Below, in pieces: positions 15,868 through 24,314 of a DNA stretch of 46,102 nt. The stretch comes from JADLEX01 sp964586775 (GTDB taxonomy: Bacteria > Lernaellota > Lernaellaia > JACKCT01). A program made the position numbers and the translations under genes. Position 1 is the first letter of the stretch. Each line of letters opens with the position of its first letter. The notes below the pieces were generated by a model, which was given only the letters and a program-made list of their open reading frames with translations, was not told where the DNA came from and did no database searches. The stretch covers positions 1 to 46,102 of the forward strand of contig CAZPJD010000221.1 in the NCBI GenBank assembly GCA_964586775.1, read 5' to 3'.

Positions 15868-16974
15868 TCAGTTCTCGCCGGTGGGCGTGAGCCAAAAGGC
15901 GCGGTCCTGCGTCCAGAGCGCCAGCGAAGGCCGACCGGCGACATCCACCGCCAACCGGATCGGGCCGCTGCCGCCGGCCTCGGGCACGATGCGCGGCGAG
16001 GCGTTCAGATCGCGCAGATCGAAGATCGCCGCGTTGGCCGCCTCGCGAATGGCGAGCCATGGCACGCCGTCGTCGCCGACCGCCGCATCGTACGCGAGCC
16101 CCTGCGACGTGAAGGCGATCTTGCTCGCGGTCCAGCCGTTTTCCGTCTTTGCGTAGGAATACAATGCGTCGCTGCCAAGCACCTCGGTGCTGGGCGCGAC
16201 GACGGCTATCGGCCGCCCCGGCGGCGCAATCGCGATCGGTGAATATTCCTCGCCGCTTCTCGCCGGACGGCCGAGCACCGCGCGCGCAAACTCGCCGTCC
16301 GCGCCCCGCGTCCACACCGCGATCTGGCCGTTCCATAATCCGGCGACGAGCGGTTCGCCGCTCACGGGATCGAGCGCGACGCTCGCGCCGCGTGCACCGG
16401 TATCCACCAATGTCCACTCACCCCAGCCGCCGGCGATCGACCACGGCGCGTAGCGCAACGTTCCGGAGACATCGCCGATCGCGACGCCGAAACGATCGCC
16501 GCTTCGCGCGATGCGCGCTCGCGCGCCGGATTTCACAAACGCTTCGCCCGCGCCGCCGTTCGCGGCCGTACCCGCGGAATCGACCAACACCCACACGGGT
16601 TTTGCGCTCTCGCAATCGCGGCACGACACGCCGACGACAAGCAGCCGATCGTCATCCACAAACCGCGCGTCGAGCACTCCTCCCGAAATTCCGAGGTTCT
16701 CGGCACGCAGCGTCGTCTTGTCGTCGATCGAAATGCGGCGGGAGTTGAAGAGGATCGTGCGCCCATTCGCCGCGGCGAGTCCCGTCGCCGGGTCATCGCT
16801 CGCGAGCCGCGGCGTCCATCGCCAGCCCTGACGCACCGTGGCTTCGACGGGCGGGGGCGTGGCGGCGTTTTCGGCGATGATCGCGGTGTCGTGCGAGCGG
16901 CAAGCCGCGATCGCCGCCAACGCCGGCAGGCACGCAAAGACGAGCACGGCGGGGATCTTGCGAATTCGAGTCAT
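15868..16974 (-). CDS. Lipoprotein with beta-propeller-like repeats
   Basis: 368 aa from ATG 16974, chosen for the signal peptide MTRIRKIPAVLVFACLPA...IAAC; lipobox Cys is residue 25. The mature part is rich in beta-strand repeats of the form x-GxPxVAxxxxGxxxVW, with blocks such as VALDPVSGEPLVAGLWNGQIAVWTR and AVGDDGVPWLAIREAAN, suggesting a six- or seven-bladed propeller (inferred). A CRDCE motif near residue 127 contains two cysteines. Function unknown. Lies between the dehydrogenase and the GT-C-type gene. Confidence 0.78.
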   Translation of the reverse strand: MTRIRKIPAVLVFACLPALAAIAACRSHDTAIIAENAATPPPVEATVRQGWRWTPRLASDDPATGLAAANGRTILFNSRRISIDDKTTLRAENLGISGGVLDARFVDDDRLLVVGVSCRDCESAKPVWVLVDSAGTAANGGAGEAFVKSGARARIARSGDRFGVAIGDVSGTLRYAPWSIAGGWGEWTLVDTGARGASVALDPVSGEPLVAGLWNGQIAVWTRGADGEFARAVLGRPARSGEEYSPIAIAPPGRPIAVVAPSTEVLGSDALYSYAKTENGWTASKIAFTSQGLAYDAAVGDDGVPWLAIREAANAAIFDLRDLNASPRIVPEAGGSGPIRLAVDVAGRPSLALWTQDRAFWLTPTGEN

Positions 16975-17033
16975 GGCATGAGTTGTTACGCGAACAGCGT
17001 TGCGCGGGCAAGTCGGTCTCCCGATCGACCGGA

Positions 17034-18065
17034 TCACCAACGCAGGATGATCTTTCCGAACTGCCCCGCGGATTCGAGGTGTTCGTGGGCTTCGCGGATC
17101 TGGTCCGCCGCGTATTCGCGGTCGATCACCGGCTTCAGGTCGCCGCTATCGAGCAGGCGCGCGATCTCGGAAAACTCGCGCATGTTGCCCATCGTCGAGC
17201 CCATCACGTGGAGCTGTTTCCAGAAGATTCGCGTCAGATCGGCCGGCGGATTGCCGCCCGCCGTCGCGCCGCAGTTGACGATGCGCCCGCCCATGCGCGT
17301 CGTCTTGATCGAGATCGGCCACGTCGATCCACCGACGGAGTCGATCACGACGTCCACGCCCGCCTTGCCCGTCGCGGCGTAAACGCCCTTCGCCACGTCC
17401 TGCGTCTTGTAGTTGAAGCCCGCGAGGGCGCCGAGTTCGCGCGCGCGGTCGAGCTTCCATTCCTCGCCCGAGGTGACGATCGCCCGCGCGCCGATGCGCC
17501 GGCAGATCTCCAGCGCGCTCACGGACACGCCGCCGCCGATACCATGGATCAGCACGAACTCGCCCGGCTTCGTTTGCGCCTTGGTCACGAGCATGCGCCA
17601 AGCGGTCAGGAACGTCAGCGAAAAGGCCGCGGCATCCTCATCACGAACGTGCGGCGCGATCTTTCGGGCCGAGTTCGCATTCACGATCGTGAACTCGCCG
17701 AAGTAGCCGTCCACGTGCTCGCCGCGCATTTGAAAGTCGCGGCACTGGCTCTGCTCGCCCGCGAGGCACTGCGCGCATCGCCCGCAGAACATCATCGGCG
17801 TGAGCATCACGCGGTCGCCGGGCGCGAAATCCGCCACCTCGTCGCCCACGTCGGTCACGTCACCCGCCACGTCGCAGCCCATCACGAAAGGCAATGCCTG
17901 CTTGATGGCGGGCATCCCGTTGCGCACCCAGATGTCCATGTGATTGAGCGCCATCGCGCGAACCGCGACGCGAATCTCGCCGCGCCCCGGCGCGGGCGCA
18001 TCGGCCACGTCGTCGATGGAAATGTTTTCGGGCCCGCCGTGCGCGTGCAGCCGAATGGCCTTCAT
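17034..18065 (-). CDS. Zinc-type medium-chain dehydrogenase/quinone oxidoreductase
   Basis: 343 aa, MDR superfamily, NAD(P)H-dependent. The structural-zinc cysteines are intact (C94, C97, C100, C108 in CGRCAQC...QC). The NAD(P)-binding loop reads GIGGGVSVSAL. The usual catalytic-zinc Cys after strand 2 is replaced (NHMDIWVRNG), so it may be a quinone oxidoreductase or enoyl-type reductase lacking catalytic zinc rather than a true alcohol dehydrogenase. A GGGAG site precedes the ATG; the gene begins 13 nt after the HisRS-like gene. Substrate not predictable. Confidence 0.9.
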   Translation of the reverse strand: MKAIRLHAHGGPENISIDDVADAPAPGRGEIRVAVRAMALNHMDIWVRNGMPAIKQALPFVMGCDVAGDVTDVGDEVADFAPGDRVMLTPMMFCGRCAQCLAGEQSQCRDFQMRGEHVDGYFGEFTIVNANSARKIAPHVRDEDAAAFSLTFLTAWRMLVTKAQTKPGEFVLIHGIGGGVSVSALEICRRIGARAIVTSGEEWKLDRARELGALAGFNYKTQDVAKGVYAATGKAGVDVVIDSVGGSTWPISIKTTRMGGRIVNCGATAGGNPPADLTRIFWKQLHVMGSTMGNMREFSEIARLLDSGDLKPVIDREYAADQIREAHEHLESAGQFGKIILRW

Positions 18066-18078
18066 CGTTGCTCCCTTT

Positions 18079-18987
18079 TCAATCGATATCGCCGGTGGTC
18101 ATCGGCGTTCCCTCGAACTGCTCCTTGAACACCGCCTTGATCCGATCCGCGTCGAGCCCGGCGATGTCGCCGCGCGCGCCGCCCCAGTCCACGACCTCGA
18201 TACTCCGACCGAGCAGCTCGTTTCCTCCGAGCGCCACCGACCACCGCGCGCCGCCGTCATCGGCCCACGCGAGCAGCGCGTCGAGATCGCCCTCGCCCGC
18301 CGCGACGCGACACTCGAATCCGTCGCGCCGAAAACGCCGCGCGAGTTGAAAGGCCACACGTCGCCCCTTGCCGTCCTTGGGCAGCCACGCGAGCCACGGG
18401 CGCGGCCCGGCGTCCGGCCGATCCACCGCGAATTGCACGTCGGTGCCGGAAGCTTCCGCTTCGATCATCAGCGTTTCGCCGGAAGGATCGGGCCCGACGC
18501 GAAAACGCAGCGCCGCCCCATTCGCGCCGCGCGCCTCGATTTCGGCCCGCACGATACCGATCGCCGCGCCGGCCTGGTCGCGAAGGTCCCGCAGATCGAT
18601 TTCGTGATCCTGATGCACGTCGTCGAGGTGACGACGCACTTCGTCGAACCGATCGAGCTCGGTCTCGTCGATCTCGTCGTCGCCGGCCTCGGGGCGCAGG
18701 GGAAATAGCGTGACGACGCCCGGCCCGCCCGTGACGGTCCGCGCGAGATCGGTGCCCAGGGCGATCAGATCCGCGATCACCATGGCATCGGGCGCGGGAG
18801 TCACCTCGCCGTGAAGAAGCACGGTCTGCTCCCGCCGTTCGATGCGTAGAACACGATAGCCGAGCGCGGCATTTGGCGTACGCGTCAACGCGGCCTCGTC
18901 GACTTCCACGAAGCCGTAACGGCGCGCCGTGTCGCGCATCGCGGTGCCCGCATCGTTCGATGCGGGACTCGACGGAAATGGGGGCAT
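18079..18987 (-). CDS. Degenerate HisRS/HisZ-like protein
   Basis: 302 aa from ATG 18987 (an alternative is the Met at residue 17). Two segments look like histidyl-tRNA synthetase relatives: 17-86 (RDTARRYGFVEV, then HGEVTPAPDAMVIADLIALGTDLARTV, matching the motif 2 to helix region) and 208-268 (RVAFQLARRFRRDGFECRV...ALLAWADDGGARWSVALGGNEL), matching the HisRS anticodon-binding domain. The synthetase motif 2 Arg/Glu pattern and the RGLDYY histidine motif are absent, and the middle is an acidic region (about 100-130) instead of the core. So it cannot be an active synthetase; it is either a HisZ-like ATP-PRT regulatory paralogue or a repurposed domain. Between comEC and the dehydrogenase, with no his gene in view. 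Confidence 0.6.
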   Translation of the reverse strand: MPPFPSSPASNDAGTAMRDTARRYGFVEVDEAALTRTPNAALGYRVLRIERREQTVLLHGEVTPAPDAMVIADLIALGTDLARTVTGGPGVVTLFPLRPEAGDDEIDETELDRFDEVRRHLDDVHQDHEIDLRDLRDQAGAAIGIVRAEIEARGANGAALRFRVGPDPSGETLMIEAEASGTDVQFAVDRPDAGPRPWLAWLPKDGKGRRVAFQLARRFRRDGFECRVAAGEGDLDALLAWADDGGARWSVALGGNELLGRSIEVVDWGGARGDIAGLDADRIKAVFKEQFEGTPMTTGDID

Positions 18988-19028
18988 GTGAACTCGATTC
19001 CGAATTGGGGATGGCCACGCCGACGCCT

Positions 19029-21485
19029 TCACTCGCGACGCCGCGCGCCATCGCAACGCACACTTACTCCATCGCCGCGACAGGTGACAAGCCCGTCGCG
19101 ATCGGTGCGCCAGATCGTCGCGCCGATGTCCATCAGGCGACGCAGCGTATCGGGCGACGGATGTCCGTGTCGATTCGCGTACCCCGCCGAGACGATCGCG
19201 TGCGCGGGACGCACGGCGGCAAGCCACGCGCCGCTCGATCCGTTCGCCGCGCCGTGATGCGACGCGACCAGAACATCGGCGCGCAAATCGCAACCCGCCG
19301 CCGCGAGCGTCTCTTCCATTTGCGACGTCAGGTCGGCGGGAAGAAGAAACACGTTCGCGCCACGCGACACGCGAAGCGCGAGCGAACGAGCATTGTCGTC
19401 GGGCGTTGCCGCGCCCGGGCCCGCGGGGGGCCAGAGCACCTCGATCGCCGCGTCGCCGATCACGAGCGGCGGCGTCCCCGCCGACACGCGTCGGATCGGA
19501 ATCTCGCGCGTGGTCGCCGCGTCGATCAGACGATTCCAACCCTCGGGCATCGGTTCGGGATCGGTCTCGCCGAGCCAGAGCTCGCCCACATCGAAATGCC
19601 GAAGGACGAATTCGAGCCCGCCGTAGTGGTCAGCATCGACGTGCGTGGCGACGACGAGATCGAGACGGCGGATGCGTCGATTCCACAGATACGGCGCGAG
19701 AACGCGCTCGCCGACATCGAAGGTTGGGCCACCCTGCCCGCCGCCATCGATCAGGATCTTTTCGCCGCCCGGAACTTCGACCAGTTGCGCGAGCCCCTGC
19801 CCCACGTCGATCACGCGCAGACGCAGGTCGCGGTCCAGGCGGTCGGCGACCCGAACGACGACGCCCGTGCCCGCGAAGACCAGCACGATCGCGCCCGCGA
19901 CGGCAAATCGGGCGACGCGTCCCCGCACGAAGGGAACGAGGGCGATCGCGTACCACGCGAGCGTTTCGATCCATGTCGGCGCACCGAGGTGCACGTATGC
20001 GCCGGGCAGCGACGCGAAAAGGCGAATCGCGTGGGAGCCCACGTTGATCGCGTAGCCCGTGACGGCCAGCACCGCGTGCGCGAGCGACGCATGAATCGCC
20101 AGCGCGGCGACGGAAGCGAATGCCAGCGGCATGATGACGAGCGTGAAGAGCGGCACGACGACGAGGTTCGCGACGAGGCCGTAGAGCGGGAATCCGTTGA
20201 AGTGGTGGGCCGTGATGGGCGCGGTTGCATAGAGTGCCGCAGCCGACGAGATCACGCCCAGCGCGACGGCGTCGACGATCCGGCGACCGCGCGTGGGAAA
20301 CTCGCGATCGAGCGCGCCGCCGCGTTCGCGCCAGCGGGCGTACACGGGGGGAATCACCGTCACCATGGCGATGACGGCCGCAAACGAAAGCTGGAAGCCG
20401 ACGTTGAAGAGCGCGTCGGGCTTCCATAGCAAAATCAGGATCGCGGCGAGCGCGATGGCGGTCAGCAAATCGCGCACGCGGTCGAGCAGCAACGCCAGCG
20501 GAAACATGACCGCCATGATCGCCGCCCGCGTCACCGAGTGCGAAAGCCCCGCGAGCATGGCGTAGGCGACGACCGGGACGACGCTCGCCGCCGCCGCGAG
20601 TTTGACGGCGTTGACGTACAGCGGCAGGCGCGGCACGCGGCGCAGTCCCCAGAAGACGAGCACGAACGTGATGCCCGCGACGGCGGTCATGTTCATGCCC
20701 GAAACCGCCAAGATGTGCGCGACGCCCGCGTCGCGATACGCATCCCGAACCTCGCGGGGGATCGGGCCCGACTCGCCGAGCAGCAACGCCGCAACCAGCT
20801 CGCGGTGCGGCGAATCGAGACTCGCGTCGAGCCGCGCGTACACGCTCCGACGAACGCGCTCGACCGCGTCGCGAACGGGATTCCCCACCCCTCGGGCAAC
20901 CACGCGCATCGACGCGAAAGAACGCACATGACCGGTCATCGAAACGTCGTCCTCGCGCTGGATGCGGTCGAGGCGCATCGCGCCCGGATTGCCCGAAATC
21001 CGCACGCGCCGAAGCGGCGATTCGAAACGCACGCGGTCGCCGTAGCGCACGTCGCCCCCCACCTCGCGCGCGTACACCATCACGCGCCCGCTCACCGGGA
21101 TGTACGCGCCCGCGGGTAGGTGGATGCGCTCCACGCACACGATCGCCCGCGCGCCGAGTTCGCGGCGCTCGGGCGATTCACAGACCATCCCTTCCAGCTC
21201 GCGACCTTCCCGCCCCTCGTAGGTCGCGATGTCGCCGGGGGAAGGGCCCGCGTTTTCGAGGCGGCTTTCCGCCGCCGCGCCAATGCCGAACGCCACGCAC
21301 GCCGCGAGCGCGACGCGAAGCGATGCGCGCGCAAATCCCGCGACGGCCATGAGAAACAGGATCGACGCGCAGAGCACCCCGAGGGCGGCGCGAACGGTGA
21401 AAACGTCGATGGCGGAACCTGTCGCGATGCCGAGCGCGAGCGCGACCGCCACGGCGAAGAGCGGCCGGGCTCGAAGGCCCTTCAT
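19029..21485 (-). CDS. comEC: ComEC/Rec2 DNA uptake channel
   Basis: Inner-membrane channel for single-stranded DNA in natural transformation. 818 aa with the full layout: N-terminal membrane and OB-like part (about 1-200), Competence domain of membrane helices (about 215-490; RELVAALLLGESGPIP, AGLSHSVTRAAIMAV), then a metallo-beta-lactamase-type domain (about 545-815) with IDVGQG, DGGGQGG, the metal motif HVDADHYGG (from H615), PADLT and SHHG. Nuclease ligands look intact, so ssDNA degradation is plausible. Start codon overlaps the uvrC stop (ATGA). A PilT and pilus-type peptidase are also in the window, consistent with a transformation apparatus. Confidence 0.96.
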   Translation of the reverse strand: MKGLRARPLFAVAVALALGIATGSAIDVFTVRAALGVLCASILFLMAVAGFARASLRVALAACVAFGIGAAAESRLENAGPSPGDIATYEGREGRELEGMVCESPERRELGARAIVCVERIHLPAGAYIPVSGRVMVYAREVGGDVRYGDRVRFESPLRRVRISGNPGAMRLDRIQREDDVSMTGHVRSFASMRVVARGVGNPVRDAVERVRRSVYARLDASLDSPHRELVAALLLGESGPIPREVRDAYRDAGVAHILAVSGMNMTAVAGITFVLVFWGLRRVPRLPLYVNAVKLAAAASVVPVVAYAMLAGLSHSVTRAAIMAVMFPLALLLDRVRDLLTAIALAAILILLWKPDALFNVGFQLSFAAVIAMVTVIPPVYARWRERGGALDREFPTRGRRIVDAVALGVISSAAALYATAPITAHHFNGFPLYGLVANLVVVPLFTLVIMPLAFASVAALAIHASLAHAVLAVTGYAINVGSHAIRLFASLPGAYVHLGAPTWIETLAWYAIALVPFVRGRVARFAVAGAIVLVFAGTGVVVRVADRLDRDLRLRVIDVGQGLAQLVEVPGGEKILIDGGGQGGPTFDVGERVLAPYLWNRRIRRLDLVVATHVDADHYGGLEFVLRHFDVGELWLGETDPEPMPEGWNRLIDAATTREIPIRRVSAGTPPLVIGDAAIEVLWPPAGPGAATPDDNARSLALRVSRGANVFLLPADLTSQMEETLAAAGCDLRADVLVASHHGAANGSSGAWLAAVRPAHAIVSAGYANRHGHPSPDTLRRLMDIGATIWRTDRDGLVTCRGDGVSVRCDGARRRE

Positions 21486-23338
21486 TCCCCGGACTCGGCG
21501 GCGTCGTGCGGCGTGGATAACGCGGCGGCGATGCGCGCCGCGAGATCGGCCCCGATTCCGGGCACCGCGGCGATCGCATCCGCACCCGCCTCGCGCAGCT
21601 TTTTCATCGAACCGAAATGCGCGACAAGCGCCTTCTTGCGCGCCTTTCCCACGCCCTCGATCTCGTCCAGCGCGCTCTTCACCTGGCTCTTACCGCGCAG
21701 CTTGCGGTGGTACTCGATCGCGAATCGGTGCGCCTCGTCGCGCACGCGCTGAATGAAGTAGAGCGACGTCGATCCGCGCCGAAAGGTCACGGGATTCTTG
21801 CGTCCCGGCAAAAAGACCTTGTCCTCGGGGCCGGGGTCGTCCGCGTCCTGCTCACGAATCTTCGTGATTGCTGCGATCGGCAAGTGCGTCACGCCGCGGT
21901 CGCGCAGCACGGACTCGGCCACGGCCAGATGCCCGCGCCCGCCGTCCACGAAGAGCAGGTCGGGCCACTCGCCGTCGCGCTGCCCGCGTTCGATCCGCCG
22001 CTCCAGCGCCTCGCGCATCATCGCGTAGTCGTCGGGCGTGTCCTTGGTGCGAATGCGATAGTGCCGATAGCGGTTTTTGTCGGGCTTGCCGTCGACAAAC
22101 GTCACCTGCGACGCGACCGCGTTTTGGCCCTGCACATTGCTGATGTCGAAGCACTCCACGACGATCGGGGCGCGCGGCAGATCGAGGCTGCGCGCGACGC
22201 CGTCCAGAATCTCGCGCGCGTCGGCGAGGCGATTGCGCCGCACCTCGAACTGTTGCTTCGCGTTCTCGGCGGCCAGTTCCACCCACCGCACGCGGTCGCC
22301 CCGTTGCGGCGCGCGCAGCGTCACCTTTTGGCCGCGCAGATCGGTCAGCCACTCCTCGACCGCCTCGTGCATTTCGCCAAGGCGCGCGGGGACGATGATC
22401 TCCGCTGGAATGAGGCCGTCGGCCGCGTAGTAGCCCTGTACCACCTGGCCGATCACCTCGTCGTCGTCCTCTTCCTGATTCGTGAAGACGAACGCGCGCT
22501 GACCGATGGTCTTGCCGCCGCGCGTGAAGCTGGCGAGGACGACGCCGCTCGCGCCCTCGCGATAGATCCCAAAGACATCGCGGTCGGCCAGATCCGTCGT
22601 CTCGGCCTGCTGCTTGGTCAGCGTCTTCGTGATCGCCGCGACCAGGTCGCGCGCGCGGGCGGCCTGCTCGAAACGCAGCGCTTCGGCGGCGTGCTCCATC
22701 TCGCGCTCCAGCTCGCGCACGAGATCCCAGCCTTTGCCGTCGAAGAACATGCGCACCTGCGCGACGATACGCGCGTAATCGCCCGACGTGACCATGCCGC
22801 AGCACGGCCCGGCGCTGCGCCCGATCTGGTAATTGAGACAGGGCCGCGTGCGCGACGCGAATTGGCGGTCGGAGCATTCGCGCAGCGGGAAATGGCGGTT
22901 GAGGAAGCCGAAGGTCGCGCGCGCCGCGCCCGCGTCGGAGAAGGGACCGAAGTAGACGGAACCGTCATGCACGATGCGTCGGACGAGATAGAGCCGCGGC
23001 CACGTCTCGCGCACGGTGAGCTTGACCGCGAGGAAGTTTTTGTCATCGCGCAGCAGGATGTTGAAGCGCGGCCGATGCTTTTTGATGAGCGTGTTTTCGA
23101 GGATCAGCGCGGCCTTTTCGGAGTCCGTGATGATCCAATCCACGTCCGCCGCGCGCGAGACCATGATGCGCGTCTTCAGGTCCTTGTTGTCGGCCTGCTG
23201 GTGATAGCTGCGCACGCGGTTGCGCAGCACCTTGGCCTTGCCGACGTAGATGACCACGCCGTCGGCGTCCTTCCACAGATAGACGCCCGGCAGCGTCGGC
23301 AGAAGGTCGAGTTTTTCCTCGAGGGCGGGCGTCAACAT
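21482..23338 (-). CDS. uvrC: Excinuclease ABC subunit C
   Basis: Makes the 3' and 5' incisions in nucleotide excision repair with UvrA/UvrB. 618 aa from ATG 23338; an earlier in-frame ATG (23374) lies inside the promoter. Order: GIY-YIG nuclease (GVYLWKDADGVVIYVGKAKVLRNRV, about 18-42), cysteine cluster (ECS...RPCLNYQ...GPCCG, probable Fe-S site), UVR UvrB-binding motif (about 200-235), RNase-H-like nuclease (VVECFDISNVQG, DGKPDKNRYRHYRI, LLFVDGGRGHL), and C-terminal helix-hairpin-helix repeats (LDEIEGVGKARKKAL; IAAVPGIGADLA). Complete. No ribosome site before the ATG: see the promoter entry. Leads the uvrC-comEC run. Confidence 0.97.
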   Translation of the reverse strand: MLTPALEEKLDLLPTLPGVYLWKDADGVVIYVGKAKVLRNRVRSYHQQADNKDLKTRIMVSRAADVDWIITDSEKAALILENTLIKKHRPRFNILLRDDKNFLAVKLTVRETWPRLYLVRRIVHDGSVYFGPFSDAGAARATFGFLNRHFPLRECSDRQFASRTRPCLNYQIGRSAGPCCGMVTSGDYARIVAQVRMFFDGKGWDLVRELEREMEHAAEALRFEQAARARDLVAAITKTLTKQQAETTDLADRDVFGIYREGASGVVLASFTRGGKTIGQRAFVFTNQEEDDDEVIGQVVQGYYAADGLIPAEIIVPARLGEMHEAVEEWLTDLRGQKVTLRAPQRGDRVRWVELAAENAKQQFEVRRNRLADAREILDGVARSLDLPRAPIVVECFDISNVQGQNAVASQVTFVDGKPDKNRYRHYRIRTKDTPDDYAMMREALERRIERGQRDGEWPDLLFVDGGRGHLAVAESVLRDRGVTHLPIAAITKIREQDADDPGPEDKVFLPGRKNPVTFRRGSTSLYFIQRVRDEAHRFAIEYHRKLRGKSQVKSALDEIEGVGKARKKALVAHFGSMKKLREAGADAIAAVPGIGADLAARIAAALSTPHDAAESGE

Positions 23339-23344
23339 GGGGCG

Positions 23345-23374
23345 AGTATATCGAGCGCCAAAACCGCCGCGCAA
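23345..23374 (-). promoter_or_regulatory. uvrC promoter placing +1 on the start codon
   Basis: Minus strand TTGCGC (23374-23369, 4/6), 18-nt spacer, TATACT (23350-23345, 5/6). Exactly six bases separate the -10 from the A of the uvrC ATG, so that A would be +1 and the mRNA leaderless; no Shine-Dalgarno is present. Confidence 0.6.
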
Positions 23375-23386
23375 CCGAGCGCGCTT

Positions 23387-23444
23387 GTCGCGTCAACCTG
23401 GCCGACGCGTCGCGCTCAACCTGGCCAACACGTCGCGCTCAACC
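23387..23444. repeat. Short tandem repeat spanning the end of the Cys-rich gene
   Basis: Copies of a 22-23-nt unit GTCGCG(C)TCAACCTGGCC.AC at 23387-23408 and 23409-23431, plus a 13-nt partial copy at 23432-23444 that includes the stop codon (23439-23441) of the Cys-rich lipoprotein gene. It looks like a local duplication of the gene end. Confidence 0.8.
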
Positions 23445-24173
23445 CAGGCACTCGCTGTAGTCGTAGCAGTTGGAGATGTCCAGGCAATCGTCGTACGCGT
23501 TGTAGCAATACTCGAGGCACGCCGGGTCGCCATTTTCGACACAGACGATTTGATACACGGTTTCGTAATCGGTTTCTTCGCAGAACGCGACAAACGCCTC
23601 CACCACCTCGGAACAATATTCGTCGGCGGCGGCGTCGTCATCCGTCTGGGGTTCTTCCTCCCACCACGGATCCTCGCCCTCGATGCACACCGATTCAACG
23701 CAGTCCGCCCACGCGGAGCAGTCGTTGGTGTGCTCGAAGCACCCGACCCAGCAGTCCGCATCGTCGGTGTCGCAGACGTCGGCCGCGGTCAGGCCCTGGA
23801 AACACTCATCGACCTCGCCCTCGAGCGTCTCTTCGCAGGTCGGCGGCGCGTCGTCATCGCTGTCGAACTCGCCCTCGCCGCCGTCGATCTCGCACTCGGC
23901 ATCGATGCACGCGAGCCAGTCGGAGCACGTATTCACGCCGTCGAAGCACGTGAGCCAGCACGCGGCGTCGTCGAGGGAGCACAATTCCTTGGCGGTCAAA
24001 TCGTTGAAGCAGGTGCCCGCCGCCTGTGCGACGATCTCCACGCACCCGGGATCGTCATCCGAATCGTCCGAGTTTCCCTCCGATTCGAGATTTCCCGAAC
24101 CCGTGAACGAGCAAGAGATGAAGATGGCCGAAATAACGCAAAACCCGGAAACGAAGATGACCATTCCGCGCAT
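23439..24173 (-). CDS. Secreted protein with three eight-cysteine modules
   Basis: 244 aa. Signal peptide with possible lipobox FISC (C21), then an acidic linker and three Cys modules: 44-94, 113-163 and 187-242. The first two have identical spacing C-x10-C-x9-C-x6-C-x3-C-x6-C-x5-C-x4-C with a CW..CF pair in the middle; the third is a looser copy (x12, x7, x5). Twenty-four cysteines in even number and an exported location suggest disulfide-stabilised helical-hairpin domains. The same module occurs once in the neighbouring metalloprotease. No known function. Own promoter upstream; GGGGAA ribosome site. Confidence 0.82.
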   Translation of the reverse strand: MRGMVIFVSGFCVISAIFISCSFTGSGNLESEGNSDDSDDDPGCVEIVAQAAGTCFNDLTAKELCSLDDAACWLTCFDGVNTCSDWLACIDAECEIDGGEGEFDSDDDAPPTCEETLEGEVDECFQGLTAADVCDTDDADCWVGCFEHTNDCSAWADCVESVCIEGEDPWWEEEPQTDDDAAADEYCSEVVEAFVAFCEETDYETVYQIVCVENGDPACLEYCYNAYDDCLDISNCYDYSECLG

Positions 24174-24204
24174 GGCCGTTCCCCTATATGAATGTCAACA
24201 CATA

Positions 24205-24233
24205 ATTATCGCATGTTTCGAATGGCGTGTCGA
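24205..24233 (-). promoter_or_regulatory. Sigma70 promoter of the eight-Cys lipoprotein gene
   Basis: Minus strand TCGACA (24233-24228, 5/6), 17-nt spacer, GATAAT (24210-24205, 5/6). Predicted start about 24198; leader about 25 nt. It lies between the terminator of the upstream protease gene and this gene. Confidence 0.7.
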
Positions 24234-24258
24234 TGAATATTTTCGTCCCGGCGCCTAT

Positions 24259-24288
24259 GAAAAAGCGGCGGGACCGAAATCCCGCCGC
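24259..24288 (-). terminator. Rho-independent terminator of the metalloprotease gene
   Basis: Read on the minus strand: perfect 9-bp GC-rich stem (24288-24280 with 24273-24265), 6-nt loop, then five T. It sits 27 nt after the protease stop codon (24315). Confidence 0.9.
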
Positions 24289-24314
24289 CGCATGTTCATC
24301 GATCCGCGTTGTCG

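Noticed and set aside
14347..16242. Plus-strand 631-codon frame
   Set aside because: Antisense shadow of the GT-C-type protein and lipoprotein genes; composition is low-information Arg/Glu/Asp.
21617..23953. Plus-strand 778-codon frame
   Set aside because: Antisense shadow of uvrC; no domains visible.
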